NCBI GenBank assembly: GCA_036172665.1
Contig: CM069872.1
Span: forward strand, 21,369,001 to 21,433,000
Direction of reading: 5' to 3'
DNA length: 64,000 nt
DNA from: Prosopocoilus inquinatus
Lineage: Eukaryota; Arthropoda; Insecta; Coleoptera; Lucanidae
How positions within the stretch are numbered: position 1 is the first letter of the stretch; every line of letters begins with the position of its first letter. Below are positions 10,520-21,000 of the stretch, in pieces. Under the pieces are notes generated by a model that made no database searches, was not told the origin of the DNA, and saw only the letters and a program-made list of their open reading frames with translations. The translations under genes were made by a program, and so were the position numbers.

Positions 10520-12840
10520 TTATAGAAACAAATTATAATTACATTTAACTACAACATGATGTAACAAATTCTCAAAAGTAAATTTGCGCCTATGTTCGGC
10601 GAGAATATTTTTGTAGTGAGAAAACACTCTCTCGACATCGCAGGACACTATTGGTACAAATTCGTATTTTACAACGTCATTGACACTTAAATGTTCGTTT
10701 TTTTCATTAAGGGTCGATTTATTTTGCAACACTTCACTTATATTCTTCAGTTGTTGATAGCCCGTATTCTTTGACAGCACTTCGTTTAATTTATTGATAA
10801 AAACATTTTTCTTGAGTTTTGCTAGACCGTTAACTACATGTTCTACTATTTGAATGCTTTCTTGTAAAGATAGACCCTTAGCTTCTAGCTTGGAAATTGC
10901 AGTCGAAATGCATGCCAGATTAGCTCGAATAAAAATTAAATCTTCTCGAATACCTTTTTTTCTCAGAATACTCTGTGCTTCTTCGATGCACTGCGCTTCC
11001 TCAGAGTCGAATTCATCAACAATTTTCTTCACAATTTCAAAATTTTCAGCGTAATACACAGCAGCGTCGATCCAACTTCCCCATCTTGTAATGATCGGCG
11101 CAGGTGGAAGTGGAATGTCACCCGAAATTTCCCGAAACTTCTGAATACGACTTGGTGCCTTAAGGAAAATCTTTTTCACAGATGATATTAGTAGTGCTGG
11201 CAACCAAATCGGTTTTTTGGATAACCGGTTAACCGGTTTTGGATTATCCGAGGTTTTTAACAAAACCGAAAACCAGTTATCCAGATAACCGGTTATCCGG
11301 ATAATCGGTTATTCGAATATCCAATTATTTGGATAATCGGATATTCGAATATCCAAGTATTTGGATAACCGGATATTCGAATAATATCGGTTTTTGGATA
11401 ATCGGATACTCGAATGACCGGTTATTCGAACGATGAAAAATATTCAAATAGCCCAACTACCTGAAATAACTGTACACAATTACGTATTTATTTTTTTCAC
11501 GCATTTAAAGATAATCTTAGGAATTTGAGACAGAAAATTTAAAACTCAAATAAAATTGAAATTGTTGGAAGTATTAAACAAAAGAAAACTGAAGGGAAAT
11601 CGTATCTGTTATGTTCACTACGTAAGAAAATGTAAGTGGTCAAGTGGTACGATCTAATCCACAGATTAGAAGAAGAATTAAAATAATTTTAGTTTTTGTT
11701 GTGAGTAGCCTTTTCGACCGTACCCAACCGTCTTTCGGAGAATTCAAGAAAAGTTTATTGTAGATCATAATACCATAATTTATAGTACAGATGTTGTTCG
11801 GCACCATAATGAATTTTTACAACACAAAATATTTGCATTACTTTTATGATTTGATGATTTTGAAGATGTTAATGAACAATGTTATGAACATTGTTCATTA
11901 AATAGAACAAGAATAACTGAGATTTATCTTATTTAACAAAAAGAAAACGAAAACTAATATTAGTGAGTTTGTGTCAAGTTTTAGATGTGTAAGTCCTTAT
12001 AAATTAGAAATATAGTTAATACTTTAAAATGCAGATGAGAAGCACAAAATTGAAATGTTTGAAAACATCTTCATCTGAATAAAAACCAGAAACATTAGTG
12101 GCGCCCTTGCCTTGGAAATAACAAACTTTTAAACCACTAGTACATCGCATTTCCTTCTGTACTATAACCTGTAACGTAACACGTAATTCATAATTATATT
12201 TCGAAAATATATGGCCATTGTAAAATTGGCGTTTAGAGAAAAAAATCAGTGGAGTCTGTTTTTTTTAATCAGTTGTTGTTAATACTTAATTAACCGATTT
12301 TCGAATAGTCGTTTTTTGAATATATTCAAGACAGTTTTTCAAATATCCGAACAGTCGGTTTTTGGATATTTGAATAGTCGGTTTTTCGAATATCCGAATA
12401 ATTGGTTTTTGGATATTCGAATATCTGAATAATCGGTTTTGGATATTCGAATAGTCGGTTTTAGCCATTATTTGGATAACCGGTTTTATCCAAAACCGGT
12501 TTTTTAAGGAACCGATTATTCGGTTTCAATTTTTTCCGGTTTTTGCCAGCACTAGATATTAGCACATTAACATTTGAATAAAGATTGCCATGTGCTAAAC
12601 AGGTCACATGTATCATGTTTGGGTATAAAACCTGCAGTCCCCGCATTGTTTTGCACATATATGGTGCAGCATCACTACAAACCGCTAGCACTTTTTCATA
12701 TAAAATTCCAGACGGCCACAATAAACTTAAAGAGTCGTTGAAAAAAGCAGCGACTGTTGAATGATTTACTTTGTCCAACACTTTTAAAGTCAGCAGATAT
12801 GATTTATTTTTTTCTTCAGGAACCAAACACAAGATTTCCT
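10520..12840 (-). pseudogene. hAT-superfamily transposase, split by a MITE
   Basis: The gene is read in two pieces, 12840-12563 and 11183-10520. The first carries an RNase-H-like block (VLAVCSDAAPYMCKTMRG, then PNMIHVTCLAHG), in which a catalytic Asp and the CLAH signature are visible. The second has the helical insertion (APIITRWGSWIDAAVYYAENF) and the C-terminal hAT dimerisation region (VPIVSCDVERVFSHYKNIL, then FENLLHH). A 1,363-bp hAT-type MITE sits between them; when it and one copy of its 8-bp duplication are ignored the two reading frames join without a shift. So the open frame was intact when the MITE landed. The N-terminal DNA-binding zinc finger is absent: upstream of 12840 the frame shifts and the sequence passes into a Tc1 fragment. 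The copy is thus dead, but its 3' half has no stop in 220 codons, which suggests fairly recent loss. Confidence 0.85.
11192..12554. mobile_element. hAT MITE with 8-bp duplication GATATTAG
   Basis: Termini are TAGTGCTGGCAA and its exact reverse complement TTGCCAGCACTA. The direct duplication GATATTAG is perfect at 11184-11191 and 12555-12562, which is the hAT signature. The outer 300 bp on each side is made of degenerate repeats of words such as GGATATTCGAATA, ACCGGTTATCC and GGATAATCGG. The central part is plain AT-rich DNA without a gene. Confidence 0.95.
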
Positions 12841-12873
12841 ATGCATCTTTGTTGTTGCTTCATCGGTTGTAGC

Positions 12874-13010
12874 GACGTGTTCTAGTTCATGACGACTTGG
12901 GAACGAGTACATGACACTTCACTGCTTTTTTTTAGAACATCCTATAAGTGCTCGACGATGTTCAAGTCTGGACTGTAAGGTGGCTAGTCCAATACATGAA
13001 TATTGATCTC
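12874..13010 (-). pseudogene. Tc1-type transposase fragment
   Basis: The minus strand reads INIHVLD, a stop, PPYSPDLNIVEHL, a stop, DVLKK. This is the block around the last catalytic acidic residue of Tc1 transposases (DWPxxSPDLNxxEHxW). Both stops replace Trp codons (TGG to TAG). The fragment ends where the hAT relic begins and abuts a SINE on the other side. It is the only transposase piece in the window of the type that uses TA target sites. Confidence 0.85.
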
Positions 13011-13014
13011 AAAC

Positions 13015-13293
13015 GCCTGAACGGTCCAGTGGTAAGGGGCCGGCCTTGCAATCGTAAGGTCGTGGGTTCGCATCCGATCAAGATAATTCTCGAGGGTTGG
13101 TACTCACTTCAGGTAGCCTTTAGTGTTGGAGACGCAATTCGACACTACTTCCCCTTCAACGGCGAGGAGGTTTGGAAGCAACAAAGCCATGGAACACTTT
13201 ACACACACAAAAATACACTCCCCTACTCCTGAGGTCCTGACAAGTCTATGACTTAGGACCCCGTTGGGCAATCATTACAGATAAAAAAAAATT
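13015..13293 (+). mobile_element. tRNA-derived SINE, copy 3 (full length)
   Basis: It runs from CCTGAACGGTCCAGTGG through a B box (GGGTTCGCATCC) to an A tail (CAGATAAAAAAAAA). It keeps the segment missing in copy 2. An open frame across it is a by-product. Confidence 0.88.
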
Positions 13294-13312
13294 TAAGTAG
13301 CTCAACACTATA

Positions 13313-13740
13313 CTGGGTGTGTCATAAGATCCAGAGCCTATCAAGGGCAGCCGTAAGAGATCAAAATAAAGCTGTTTTCTTAATTCGGTTTTTACCAAAA
13401 CCCAATAATGAGAAAGTTACAGCAGTTTAATTTTCTTTTTTTTTTTAATTTACACCTACAGCTTCTTAATTATCGAAATCACCATTCAAAAAATGTCCAT
13501 GTCAATCTATTTCCTAGTTTTGCTTTAATTAGTAGGGGGTGCATAGCAATGCGAAAATCCCTTTTTGGGCATTACAAGAAAAAATGAAATAACTTTTAAT
13601 TTGAAAAATCTAAATTTAAAAGGTAAAATATAAAATTTCATTTTAAACTCTTATATAACTTTTAAGTTACTGATTTTTTATCAAAAGTTTAATGAGGAAA
13701 AAGCTTTAATTTGATCGCCTCTAGCTACCCTTTCAATCTC
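13313..13740 (+). mobile_element. TA-flanked repeat with CTGGGTGTGTC terminus, copy A
   Basis: The left end CTGGGTGTG follows TA. The body shares ordered blocks with the copy beginning at 54735 (GATCAAAATAAAG, ACCTACAGCTTCTTAA, GTCAAT..TTTTCTAG). The right end is not defined here. Confidence 0.55.
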
Positions 13741-13912
13741 CTCCCTACGTTCTTAGATACCCATTATATGGGGTACCAAGAAAAAGTTGACTATCTGAAA
13801 ACTTTGACGTGAAGTTTGTAGTACAATTCAAGTCATTTGTTTTAACATTTTACTTTTTAAAATCAGATAATAAATAACGATCGTACGGCTTGCTCCGTTT
13901 TTTTTTTGACAT

Positions 13913-14055
13913 GGGGATCTATTCTGTATCAAAACCGTTAAATTTAAAGGGATGTTAAATTTTGTTGGTTGTAATAACCAATCATGGAACTGTATTTTAA
14001 ATTTTAGAGGACCTCTAAATTATACAAACCCGTTAATAAGTTACAGAATCCGCCC
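13913..14055. mobile_element. Palindromic MITE, TATTCTGTA family, copy 1
   Basis: Ends are GGGGATCTATTCTGTATC and, in reverse, GGGCGGATTCTGTAAC. The inside is a near-palindrome around GTTAAATTTAAAGGG. The copy at 46420-46564 has the same ends and its empty site shows a TAA duplication, so this is a Harbinger-type MITE. Confidence 0.7.
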
Positions 14056-14279
14056 TATGGAGGTAATAGTTATTTACGTGTCAAGCTTTATAAATTAATT
14101 TTTACGGGCGAGCTAGAAGTTTGTGGGGCGAGCGACGCAGGAGCGAATATCATAATCCAGTGAGCCTAGTAAATATTAATTGCAAAATGTGTCACGTACA
14201 GACTTTTATTTGCCCCTTCACATGGCGATTTTTAATTGATTTACTTTAATTTTTTTATGAAAATGTCTTTTTTTTACCG

Positions 14280-15264
14280 AAGAAGGTGGAAATAAAATTA
14301 AATTAAATCAGAGCCATGTTGATGAAGAGCTGAATTAAAATAACTACAATCAGATAAGATCAGATTCAAATTCAAAATAATTATTAAAGTCAGAATAAAA
14401 TCAATGTCAGAACAAGAGCTGAGTTGGGTTGATTAGTTTCAATCAATTAGAATCTAAATTTATAATCCAAATTGAGTGAAACTCAAAATTAAACAAATTA
14501 GATTCAGAGCCGAAATAATCAAGACCGGATTTGAAGTGACCAATGTAAAAATTAAAACATTCAGAGTCAGACAAATCAAGTTCAACATTGACCTGGATCA
14601 AAATCAGAACGATTAGAATCAATATCAAAACTGAATTAGCAACAAAACTGAAACGATTAGACTGAATCAAATTACGCAGAATAGAATACAGTTAGTGCGA
14701 CAGATAACATTGAAAACTCTTTGTCTTCAATAAAGAAAAACATTTAGGTGAAAGCTTTGAAAGCAGACGCTTCAATGTGACCAGCTAGTTCAACAGGGTT
14801 AAACATAAGATAATCGAAGTTAATCCAGAAGGAAAAATATCTCCGTTTTAGCTTATATCTGCAGAATATGAATACTATGTTAAAAATATACAGTTATAGT
14901 GATGAGAAGGTTCCTCCCAGATTAAAAAAATGGCGAAATCTGCAAAATTACGATTTTGAATGTGGTTGAGATTAATTCAGAAAGATATCTATACTTTAAT
15001 TTATCTTCAAGTTAGATCATCAGAATTAGAAGCAGATTGGTCAACATGACCCTGAACAGAACCATGATGGCTTAGAATCACAATCGAGGCGAACAAGTCT
15101 GGGAGCGGTACAATGAAAAGTATAGTAAAAATGAGCATAATCAGCATCAAAATTAGAGTATAGATGAATAGGATGATGTTGAAAATCAGAATCAATGTTA
15201 AATTAAGTACGATTGGAGTCAATTTTTATCGAGGTCAAAGATTAATGACAGGAATCAGAGTTTA

Positions 15265-15307
<43 letters not shown>

Positions 15308-15860
15308 GAGTTTATTAACCATGAATTATAACACAGACATTCAATAATTGTAACAAATAAATTCCCATGCTTAAAAGGTCAAGGTTCAGACGAGCTGACA
15401 AAAGTCAGATCCCTGATCTACCACCAAGACCTTAAAAAAAAGAAAAGAAAGAAAAAACAAGACGCACAAGTAAGGCTGATAATACGCTAATATCGGGGCG
15501 TGGATACAAAAATAATGATAATCAAAATGAGAAACAAAGCCAAATTAATTAAATCAAAGTCAACTCTTATAATATAATAATGATAATGAGCAATGAGTTT
15601 CAGTATTCATATAAAAACAGATTCAGATTTAGGACGAGAGTAACAGTGATAGTAATATCTATTATATTCCATTGAGATTAGTGTCAAATCAATTAGGATT
15701 AGAATTAGGATTAAATGAAACAATTATCAGTATCAGATTTAGACGATGTCCGAATCAAGATCGGGGGTATCCCAATCAACAATAAAGTTAAATCAAATCA
15801 TAATAGGATCAAAATTGTAAGCAGTCTGCGAGATTTTTTCATATCAGCATAACTAGATAT
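14280..15860. repeat. Degenerate purine-rich repeat tract
   Basis: For about 1.6 kb the plus strand is built from loosely repeated words such as GATCAGAATCAAAAT, ATTAGAATCA and CAGATTCA, with strong A and G bias on one strand. No fixed period is evident by eye. Minus-strand frames here are low-complexity Ile/Leu runs caused by the repeat and are not genes. Confidence 0.6.
15265..15306 (+). repeat. AAT microsatellite
   Basis: About 13 uninterrupted AAT units lie inside the purine-rich tract. Confidence 0.95.
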
Positions 15861-15941
15861 AAGCCAAAATTAGAAAGTTCCAAAGACATCGGATTTTGCA
15901 CTGTACACACTCTTACATTATCCTGCACTTCACGTTTTGTT

Positions 15942-15953
15942 GCCGCCATCTTG
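15942..15953 (+). promoter_or_regulatory. YY1/Pho-type motif upstream of trichoplein
   Basis: GCCGCCATCTTG matches the long form of the YY1 site (Pho in flies), often found near transcription starts of housekeeping genes. It lies 36 bp before the start codon. Whether it is in promoter or leader cannot be told. Confidence 0.35.
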
Positions 15954-15988
15954 CATAGCGTGTCATAAATTTTATTCATTCTTTGCAG

Positions 15989-17509
15989 ATGGCGGCAAAA
16001 TCATCGGGTCGAAGCCGCAGCCAGACGTGCGTTACATTCCAGGACCAAATGGCTCGCAAGAGGGAGCGCGATTTCCTTCACCAACAGCGCTGGAACGATT
16101 GCGTTCGGTATTACAAGGGCTTCGAGAAGGCGAACAACAAATTCGAGGAGTGGACCTCGCCACGATACTACGAATCCAACAATCACCTCATCGAGAAAGT
16201 CAAAGCGGAGCGAGATAAGAAGCAGAACTTGGAGAAAAGACGCGAGAAACTGCGCCATCTTATGGCCGAAGACGAGGCGAGCTACGAAATTGAGTTAATG
16301 GTAAAGAAGGCGCAGAGTCAAGTGGCGAGTAAGCCGAAGTTCCAAGACATCCCCACAGAGTTATTGACGGATGTTAACGTCGGATTGAAATTGGCGGAGG
16401 ATGATAAGAGAAGGCACGAAGCTGAAGTTAAGTTATACCACCAGTGGAGAAACAACAATCCGATCGTTAAAGAAGCCGAACGAGCTAAGGCGACCAAAGA
16501 TCTGAAGCTTTCGTGGCTCGATCAGCAAATCGAAAAGCGCATGGCCAGAGAAAGAGAGCAGGAAGAATGCAGGCGGCAGTTGAAGGAGCGAGATAAATAC
16601 ATCGAAATGGAGAAACAAAGGGAGCAAGAGCTCACTGAAGAAACGGCGCGTAAAAACAAACAGTTGCACGAAGACATACTTAAACAAATGGAGGAGCTTA
16701 AATTGAAGCAGCAGTTGAGCGACGATTTGAGAAAGCAGGAGAGCGAGGAATTTGAGAGGCAAAGAACGATCGACGAGCTGCAGGAGAAATATAAAATGGA
16801 AGAGGCGCGTAGAAAAAATAAAGAGTGCGCGCTCTTCAATATCAGGCAGCATAAGCTGAAGCTGAAGCAACGCGCGCGTGACATAGAAGAAAATTTGCGG
16901 CACGAAGTCGAATTGGCCGAGCAGATCTTGAGGTCGGAGATTGCCGAACGCATTCGGGATGAAGAAAAGCGCAGAGATGTCATGAGAACCATCAATCAGT
17001 TCCTGGAGTTCTCCGTGGAGCAACGCGCTTTGGAAAAGCGCCGACAGGAGTATCTCGACTTCATTTTCGACTCGGAGGCGAAGCTAATGTACGAAAAGCA
17101 ACAGTACATATGGTCGCAAGAGCAGGAAGCCAGGCAGAATCTCATGAACGACGTCCTTAACGTCATCAAATCCCAAATTAAAAGCAACATCGCTCAGAAT
17201 AGAGACGAACAAACGAAGGTGCTGTGTGAGCGCGAGAAAATGTTGCGCAACATCGACAATTGGGAAAGGGAGATGCAGGAGATTAAACAGTGGGAAGAGA
17301 AACAGAAGGAGGAGATTCGGAAAGAGATTGACGAGCAGGTTCGAGTAAAGAAGGTCAAACAGAAAGAGTTGAAGACTTTGGAGAAGAGCCGGTTGGATTT
17401 GGCGTTGGAAGGGATCAAGCAGGAGGAAGATAGGTTGAAGAAGGAGATCATTAAAATCCAAAATACGCACGCGCCTTTAAGATTTGGCAGAAAGAAACCT
17501 TGGTATTAA
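15989..17509 (+). CDS. TCHP: Trichoplein-like keratin-filament-binding protein (TCHP ortholog)
   Basis: A 506-residue, highly charged coiled-coil protein in a single exon. Ordered blocks match vertebrate trichoplein: EKRREKLRHLM (83-92), LYHQWRNNNP (149-158), a long Glu/Arg/Gln-rich helix that corresponds to the TPH (trichohyalin-plectin homology) domain (about 150-490), and a C-terminal PLRFGRKKPWY. Human trichoplein is of nearly equal length. In vertebrates it sits on the mother centriole, activates Aurora A and restrains cilium assembly, and binds keratin. Insects lack cytoplasmic keratins, so a centriole or cilium role is the likelier one here. The ATG at 15989 is chosen because it opens the conserved frame. 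It directly follows a good splice acceptor (TTCATTCTTTGCAG), so an untranslated first exon probably lies upstream. Base composition is far more GC-rich than the neighbourhood. The 3' end faces the PGRP gene. Confidence 0.9.
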   Translation: MAAKSSGRSRSQTCVTFQDQMARKRERDFLHQQRWNDCVRYYKGFEKANNKFEEWTSPRYYESNNHLIEKVKAERDKKQNLEKRREKLRHLMAEDEASYEIELMVKKAQSQVASKPKFQDIPTELLTDVNVGLKLAEDDKRRHEAEVKLYHQWRNNNPIVKEAERAKATKDLKLSWLDQQIEKRMAREREQEECRRQLKERDKYIEMEKQREQELTEETARKNKQLHEDILKQMEELKLKQQLSDDLRKQESEEFERQRTIDELQEKYKMEEARRKNKECALFNIRQHKLKLKQRARDIEENLRHEVELAEQILRSEIAERIRDEEKRRDVMRTINQFLEFSVEQRALEKRRQEYLDFIFDSEAKLMYEKQQYIWSQEQEARQNLMNDVLNVIKSQIKSNIAQNRDEQTKVLCEREKMLRNIDNWEREMQEIKQWEEKQKEEIRKEIDEQVRVKKVKQKELKTLEKSRLDLALEGIKQEEDRLKKEIIKIQNTHAPLRFGRKKPWY

Positions 17510-17728
17510 TTAGATTACAAGACGACTACTTTTGTTGACTTGGTAGATTCTAACTGTTGATAGTTGACGTGCCTTAATTTATAACACCGTGCGATCGAAA
17601 ACAATGTTGAATAGAGATTTGGAGAGGTGACACTTACATCAGAAGTTCAAAGAATTGACTGCGCTTGTGGAATCCCTGTGTATACTTGTATTTCTAATTA
17701 CATCAAAGAATGCTCTGGTGTGAAATAA

Positions 17729-17734
17729 TTTATT
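17729..17734 (-). terminator. Poly(A) signal for the PGRP gene
   Basis: AATAAA on the minus strand, about 75 bp after the PGRP stop codon. A second AATAAA lies at 17793-17798, only about 10 bp after the stop, which would give an unusually short 3' UTR. Confidence 0.5.
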
Positions 17735-17806
17735 ACTAAATATTACATTAATAGGAATTTGTTTTTGTACACATTGTATTGGTTGTCTTTCTTTTATTAC
17801 CCGCTC

Positions 17807-18030
17807 CTACCGAATGGGTACGACATTAGTGTCGGTGCGTCTGTCGACGGTCGGCGAAAAGTGGTCCCAAGTGCTGATTTCTTTGAAAAGTCTGTCCCCG
17901 GGACATTCCGTGCCCTCCCGGACCTGCCGGTGGCCGAAAAGCGTATAATCCGGGGCTATCATTCCCAGTTCTACTCCGTAGTCAATTAGTTTGTGGACGG
18001 TCCGGAGCTGATCTTCAGGTGGTAATTCAA
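17807..18030 (-). CDS. PGRP-LB: PGRP coding exon 4 (3' terminal)
   Basis: Acceptor CGAATTTTTACAG after a 62-bp intron. Encodes residues 135-208 with GHRQVREGTECPG (zinc ligands) and ISTWDHF, then a 16-residue tail that ends at the TAG at 17809-17807. Confidence 0.96.
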
Positions 18031-21000
18031 CTGTAAAAATTCGGGAGTTAACCTTGTCACTTTTTTTGTTGTGACTTCTTTGCTGAGCTTACCTGTCCAA
18101 TCACCAATGATGCAGATCCCTATGCTCCGGTTGTTGTAAGAAGGCGCGTGGGCACCCACTCGGGACCAACCTCTTCCGACGTACGCTTTTGCATCTCCGC
18201 CTACTGCAAAGCTGTAACCGATGTCGTTCCATCCATTTGTTATCTGGAAAGTTAAAAATTTTGATAATTTTACAAAACGTACTAGTCAGCTGCATAATTG
18301 TATCCATCGCTCGTTTCAATTAACGTCACCTATCTATAAACTTAATGACCATATAATTAGTTCAATTCTGTAAGAAGTTTGCTACAGAAATTGTTAAATA
18401 ACAAGGTTGTTAAGCGGTAACAATAATCTCGACAATATCCATCACGATTACTACCCAGTAACTTTGCGAATAACAAAATTGGCTACTCTTCTTGCTTAAC
18501 AATAGGTGAATTTTCGCCAGTTACTTGTTATAACCGGTAATTGAAACCGATTACTTTTGTCATTTTGGCCATGCCAGAGTAATGCTTTTTGACGTCATCG
18601 AATACGTCATTGCTGTTATTCGGTACGTACGGTACGGTATCGGTACCGGTTACCTACCTCGCGACCTACCTAGGTCGCGAGGTAGGTAACGAACACAGGA
18701 AACTGAAAACGGAACTATCAATCCCTACTGTATAAAATAAAGTAATAAAAATGTAAATTAGAACTTATTTGAAATCATTTTAAAAAATAATTCCTAAATT
18801 ATTGGTATTAATTCTCTAAATTCATCTTCTTTTAGAATTACACCTCAGTTATTACCGTATCGTACCGGCAGCATTTTCGCCATCACTGCAAAAGTTATAA
18901 CTGTCGAATGGTGGGGGGTTAACATACTGGGTTAATACTGGTTACAGAGTCAAGTATGGCGAAAATTCACCTAATAATTGTTATTTGAATCCTATGAAGT
19001 TAGCGCTAGCGCAGGCGCCTGATATTCGATGTAGCAGTCATTATTAGAGAACGGATTCTCGTACATGTGTCAGGTGGAAGGGAGCCGTCTGGGTTGACGA
19101 TCACATGCTTTCACGCTTCAATTCATCGTAGTTAGTGACGGATGATATCGTGTATATCGTTTTCTGCATCGAACTAAATATTAAATTATTAACGGATTCT
19201 TTTTAAAATTTTGACGGAATTTTAAGGTCTATCTGACGGATTAATTTTGTAGTAGTTGGCAACACTGCTGTTAAAACATTAGGTTTGATATCACTGGATG
19301 AAACTGAATATATCGTTTAATTACGACTAAATTCTTTATAATGGGATATTTACGGCTAAGATTTTCAAAACGGGATATTCTTGCGTCCCAAGTGATCTCT
19401 TTCAAAAACGGTACTGTCCCGTTGAAAACGAAACATATGGTCAGTTTAGGTACAGCCCATTTTCGAGTTAAGAAACTGTTTCTCCCAACCATTGCAATTT
19501 GACTTTACTGTTTGACTCATTATTCTTTTCCAACATTTGTAATTCAATATTATTTACTTTTTCGACGTTAGCAGCCTGATGAAGGTTTAAACACCGAAAC
19601 CGGTCGCTAGCATAAATTCTAATAATAAATTAAGAAGTGCTTTAAACACCCAATCATAAAATATATTCTTCTTCGCAGTTTGTGTTGCGCGCAGTGTCAA
19701 AATTTTAAGCCAAGAAAGCACCCAGCGAACAACGTTGGACTACTTAAACCCGGACAGTTTGACATATCATGTGCATTTATACAAGTTTGGTATCTAAATT
19801 AGGTTGTTATTGAGGTTTTGTTTCTGTCAAATAATAAAAAGTTAATTTGAAATACCTGTTAGCTTTTTTTCTGATAGAAATCTAAGAAAGTCAAAGTAAC
19901 CATGTTAAATACTTTTTTGAAAATAATTAATTTTAATGCTGGTTTTGCAACATGACAAGAAAGTAGAAAATAAATCTCTCCGTTTACTAAAACATTCTCT
20001 CTGTGACGTTAAGTATTAAAAATGTCATCAATCAAGCTGTAATGACTAGAGAACGGATTCTCGTACATGAGTCAGGTGGAAGGAAACCGTGGAGGTTGAC
20101 GATCACGCGCTTTTGTATCGCGTATTGATGTGAATGCACAGTCTTCAATTCATTGTAGTTAGTAATGGGCGATATCATCATATCAGTATCTGTATTTATT
20201 TCGTTTCAAGAGATTAATTACTGCGAACAAATTTATTTAAAGAAAAAATTTCAAAAGCTTAAGTAGCGACATCCTGTGATCGCTTTTTGACCTGAAACAG
20301 CTGTAAGAGGATGCTCCAGGGATCCACTGCAATCAAACGATTTTCAGCAAAATTTCGAAAACTTTTCAATTTGACAAAATTCTCGGTCAAGTTTTGTAAA
20401 CAGCTGTACTACACACGTCTCATTTAACGTAAGAGGTTAAAATATATACTTTCTGAGATAAATTTGCCAAGACGGCAACACTGCTTGTGAATCTTGATAT
20501 AAATACCTGCCATTAGAGCATCTAACTTTCTAATGTTCTAGGATAGTTTCTAATTTTCTAGGATAGTCTGCAATGTTCTGGGATAGTTTTCAATTTTCTA
20601 CGATAGTCTCGATAGTTTAAATTAGATAGGCAATATATTTCCGCTGAACAAAACGCGTAAATAAGCTAGGAAGTTCCCTAGCAGCTAGATGGAAAATTCT
20701 GACTCCAGATGTTAAGTTAAGTTGGCAACGCTGTTTATCAGTAGGTTTTTTTTTCAAATTTGTGTCAGATTTCAGTTTAAGCTTCAAATTTACTGTTTTC
20801 TTTCTTTTGACACAAAACGCTTATAAACACCAATCATTATTATCCATGACGTTTTTGTTTCGCAAATTGAAACATAATTACAGGGTGGGCCAATAGTGCG
20901 TATTCGGTAGATGGCGTCAATATTAATGTAGATTTTTAAAATCTGTTTTCGCTAATACTTACCAATGGTATAGATGCATGATTCAAAATTAGGGACGATT

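Noticed and set aside
14443..15222. Two minus-strand Ile/Leu-rich ORFs resembling membrane proteins
   Set aside because: They are translations of the degenerate GATCAGAATCAAA repeat and have no other support.
15983..15988. Start of trichoplein at TTG two codons before the ATG
   Set aside because: In a eukaryote the ATG at 15989 is the proper start, and the preceding bases form a splice acceptor (TTTGCAG).
16433..17023. Long minus-strand open frames across the trichoplein gene
   Set aside because: They are mirror frames of a codon-biased coiled-coil gene and encode Leu/Phe/Ser-rich peptides without any family pattern.
17759..17989. Plus-strand ORF of 76 codons
   Set aside because: It lies opposite PGRP exon 4 and has no match. 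The minus strand carries the clear PGRP sequence.
18101..18319. Minus-strand ORF of 72 codons starting MKRAMDTIMQ
   Set aside because: It reads PGRP exon 3 in the wrong frame and runs into the intron. The correct frame gives NGWNDIGYSF.
19046..20200. LTR pair 1 kb apart
   Set aside because: The repeats are diverged, lack TG/CA ends and have no primer site, polypurine tract or coding sequence between them.
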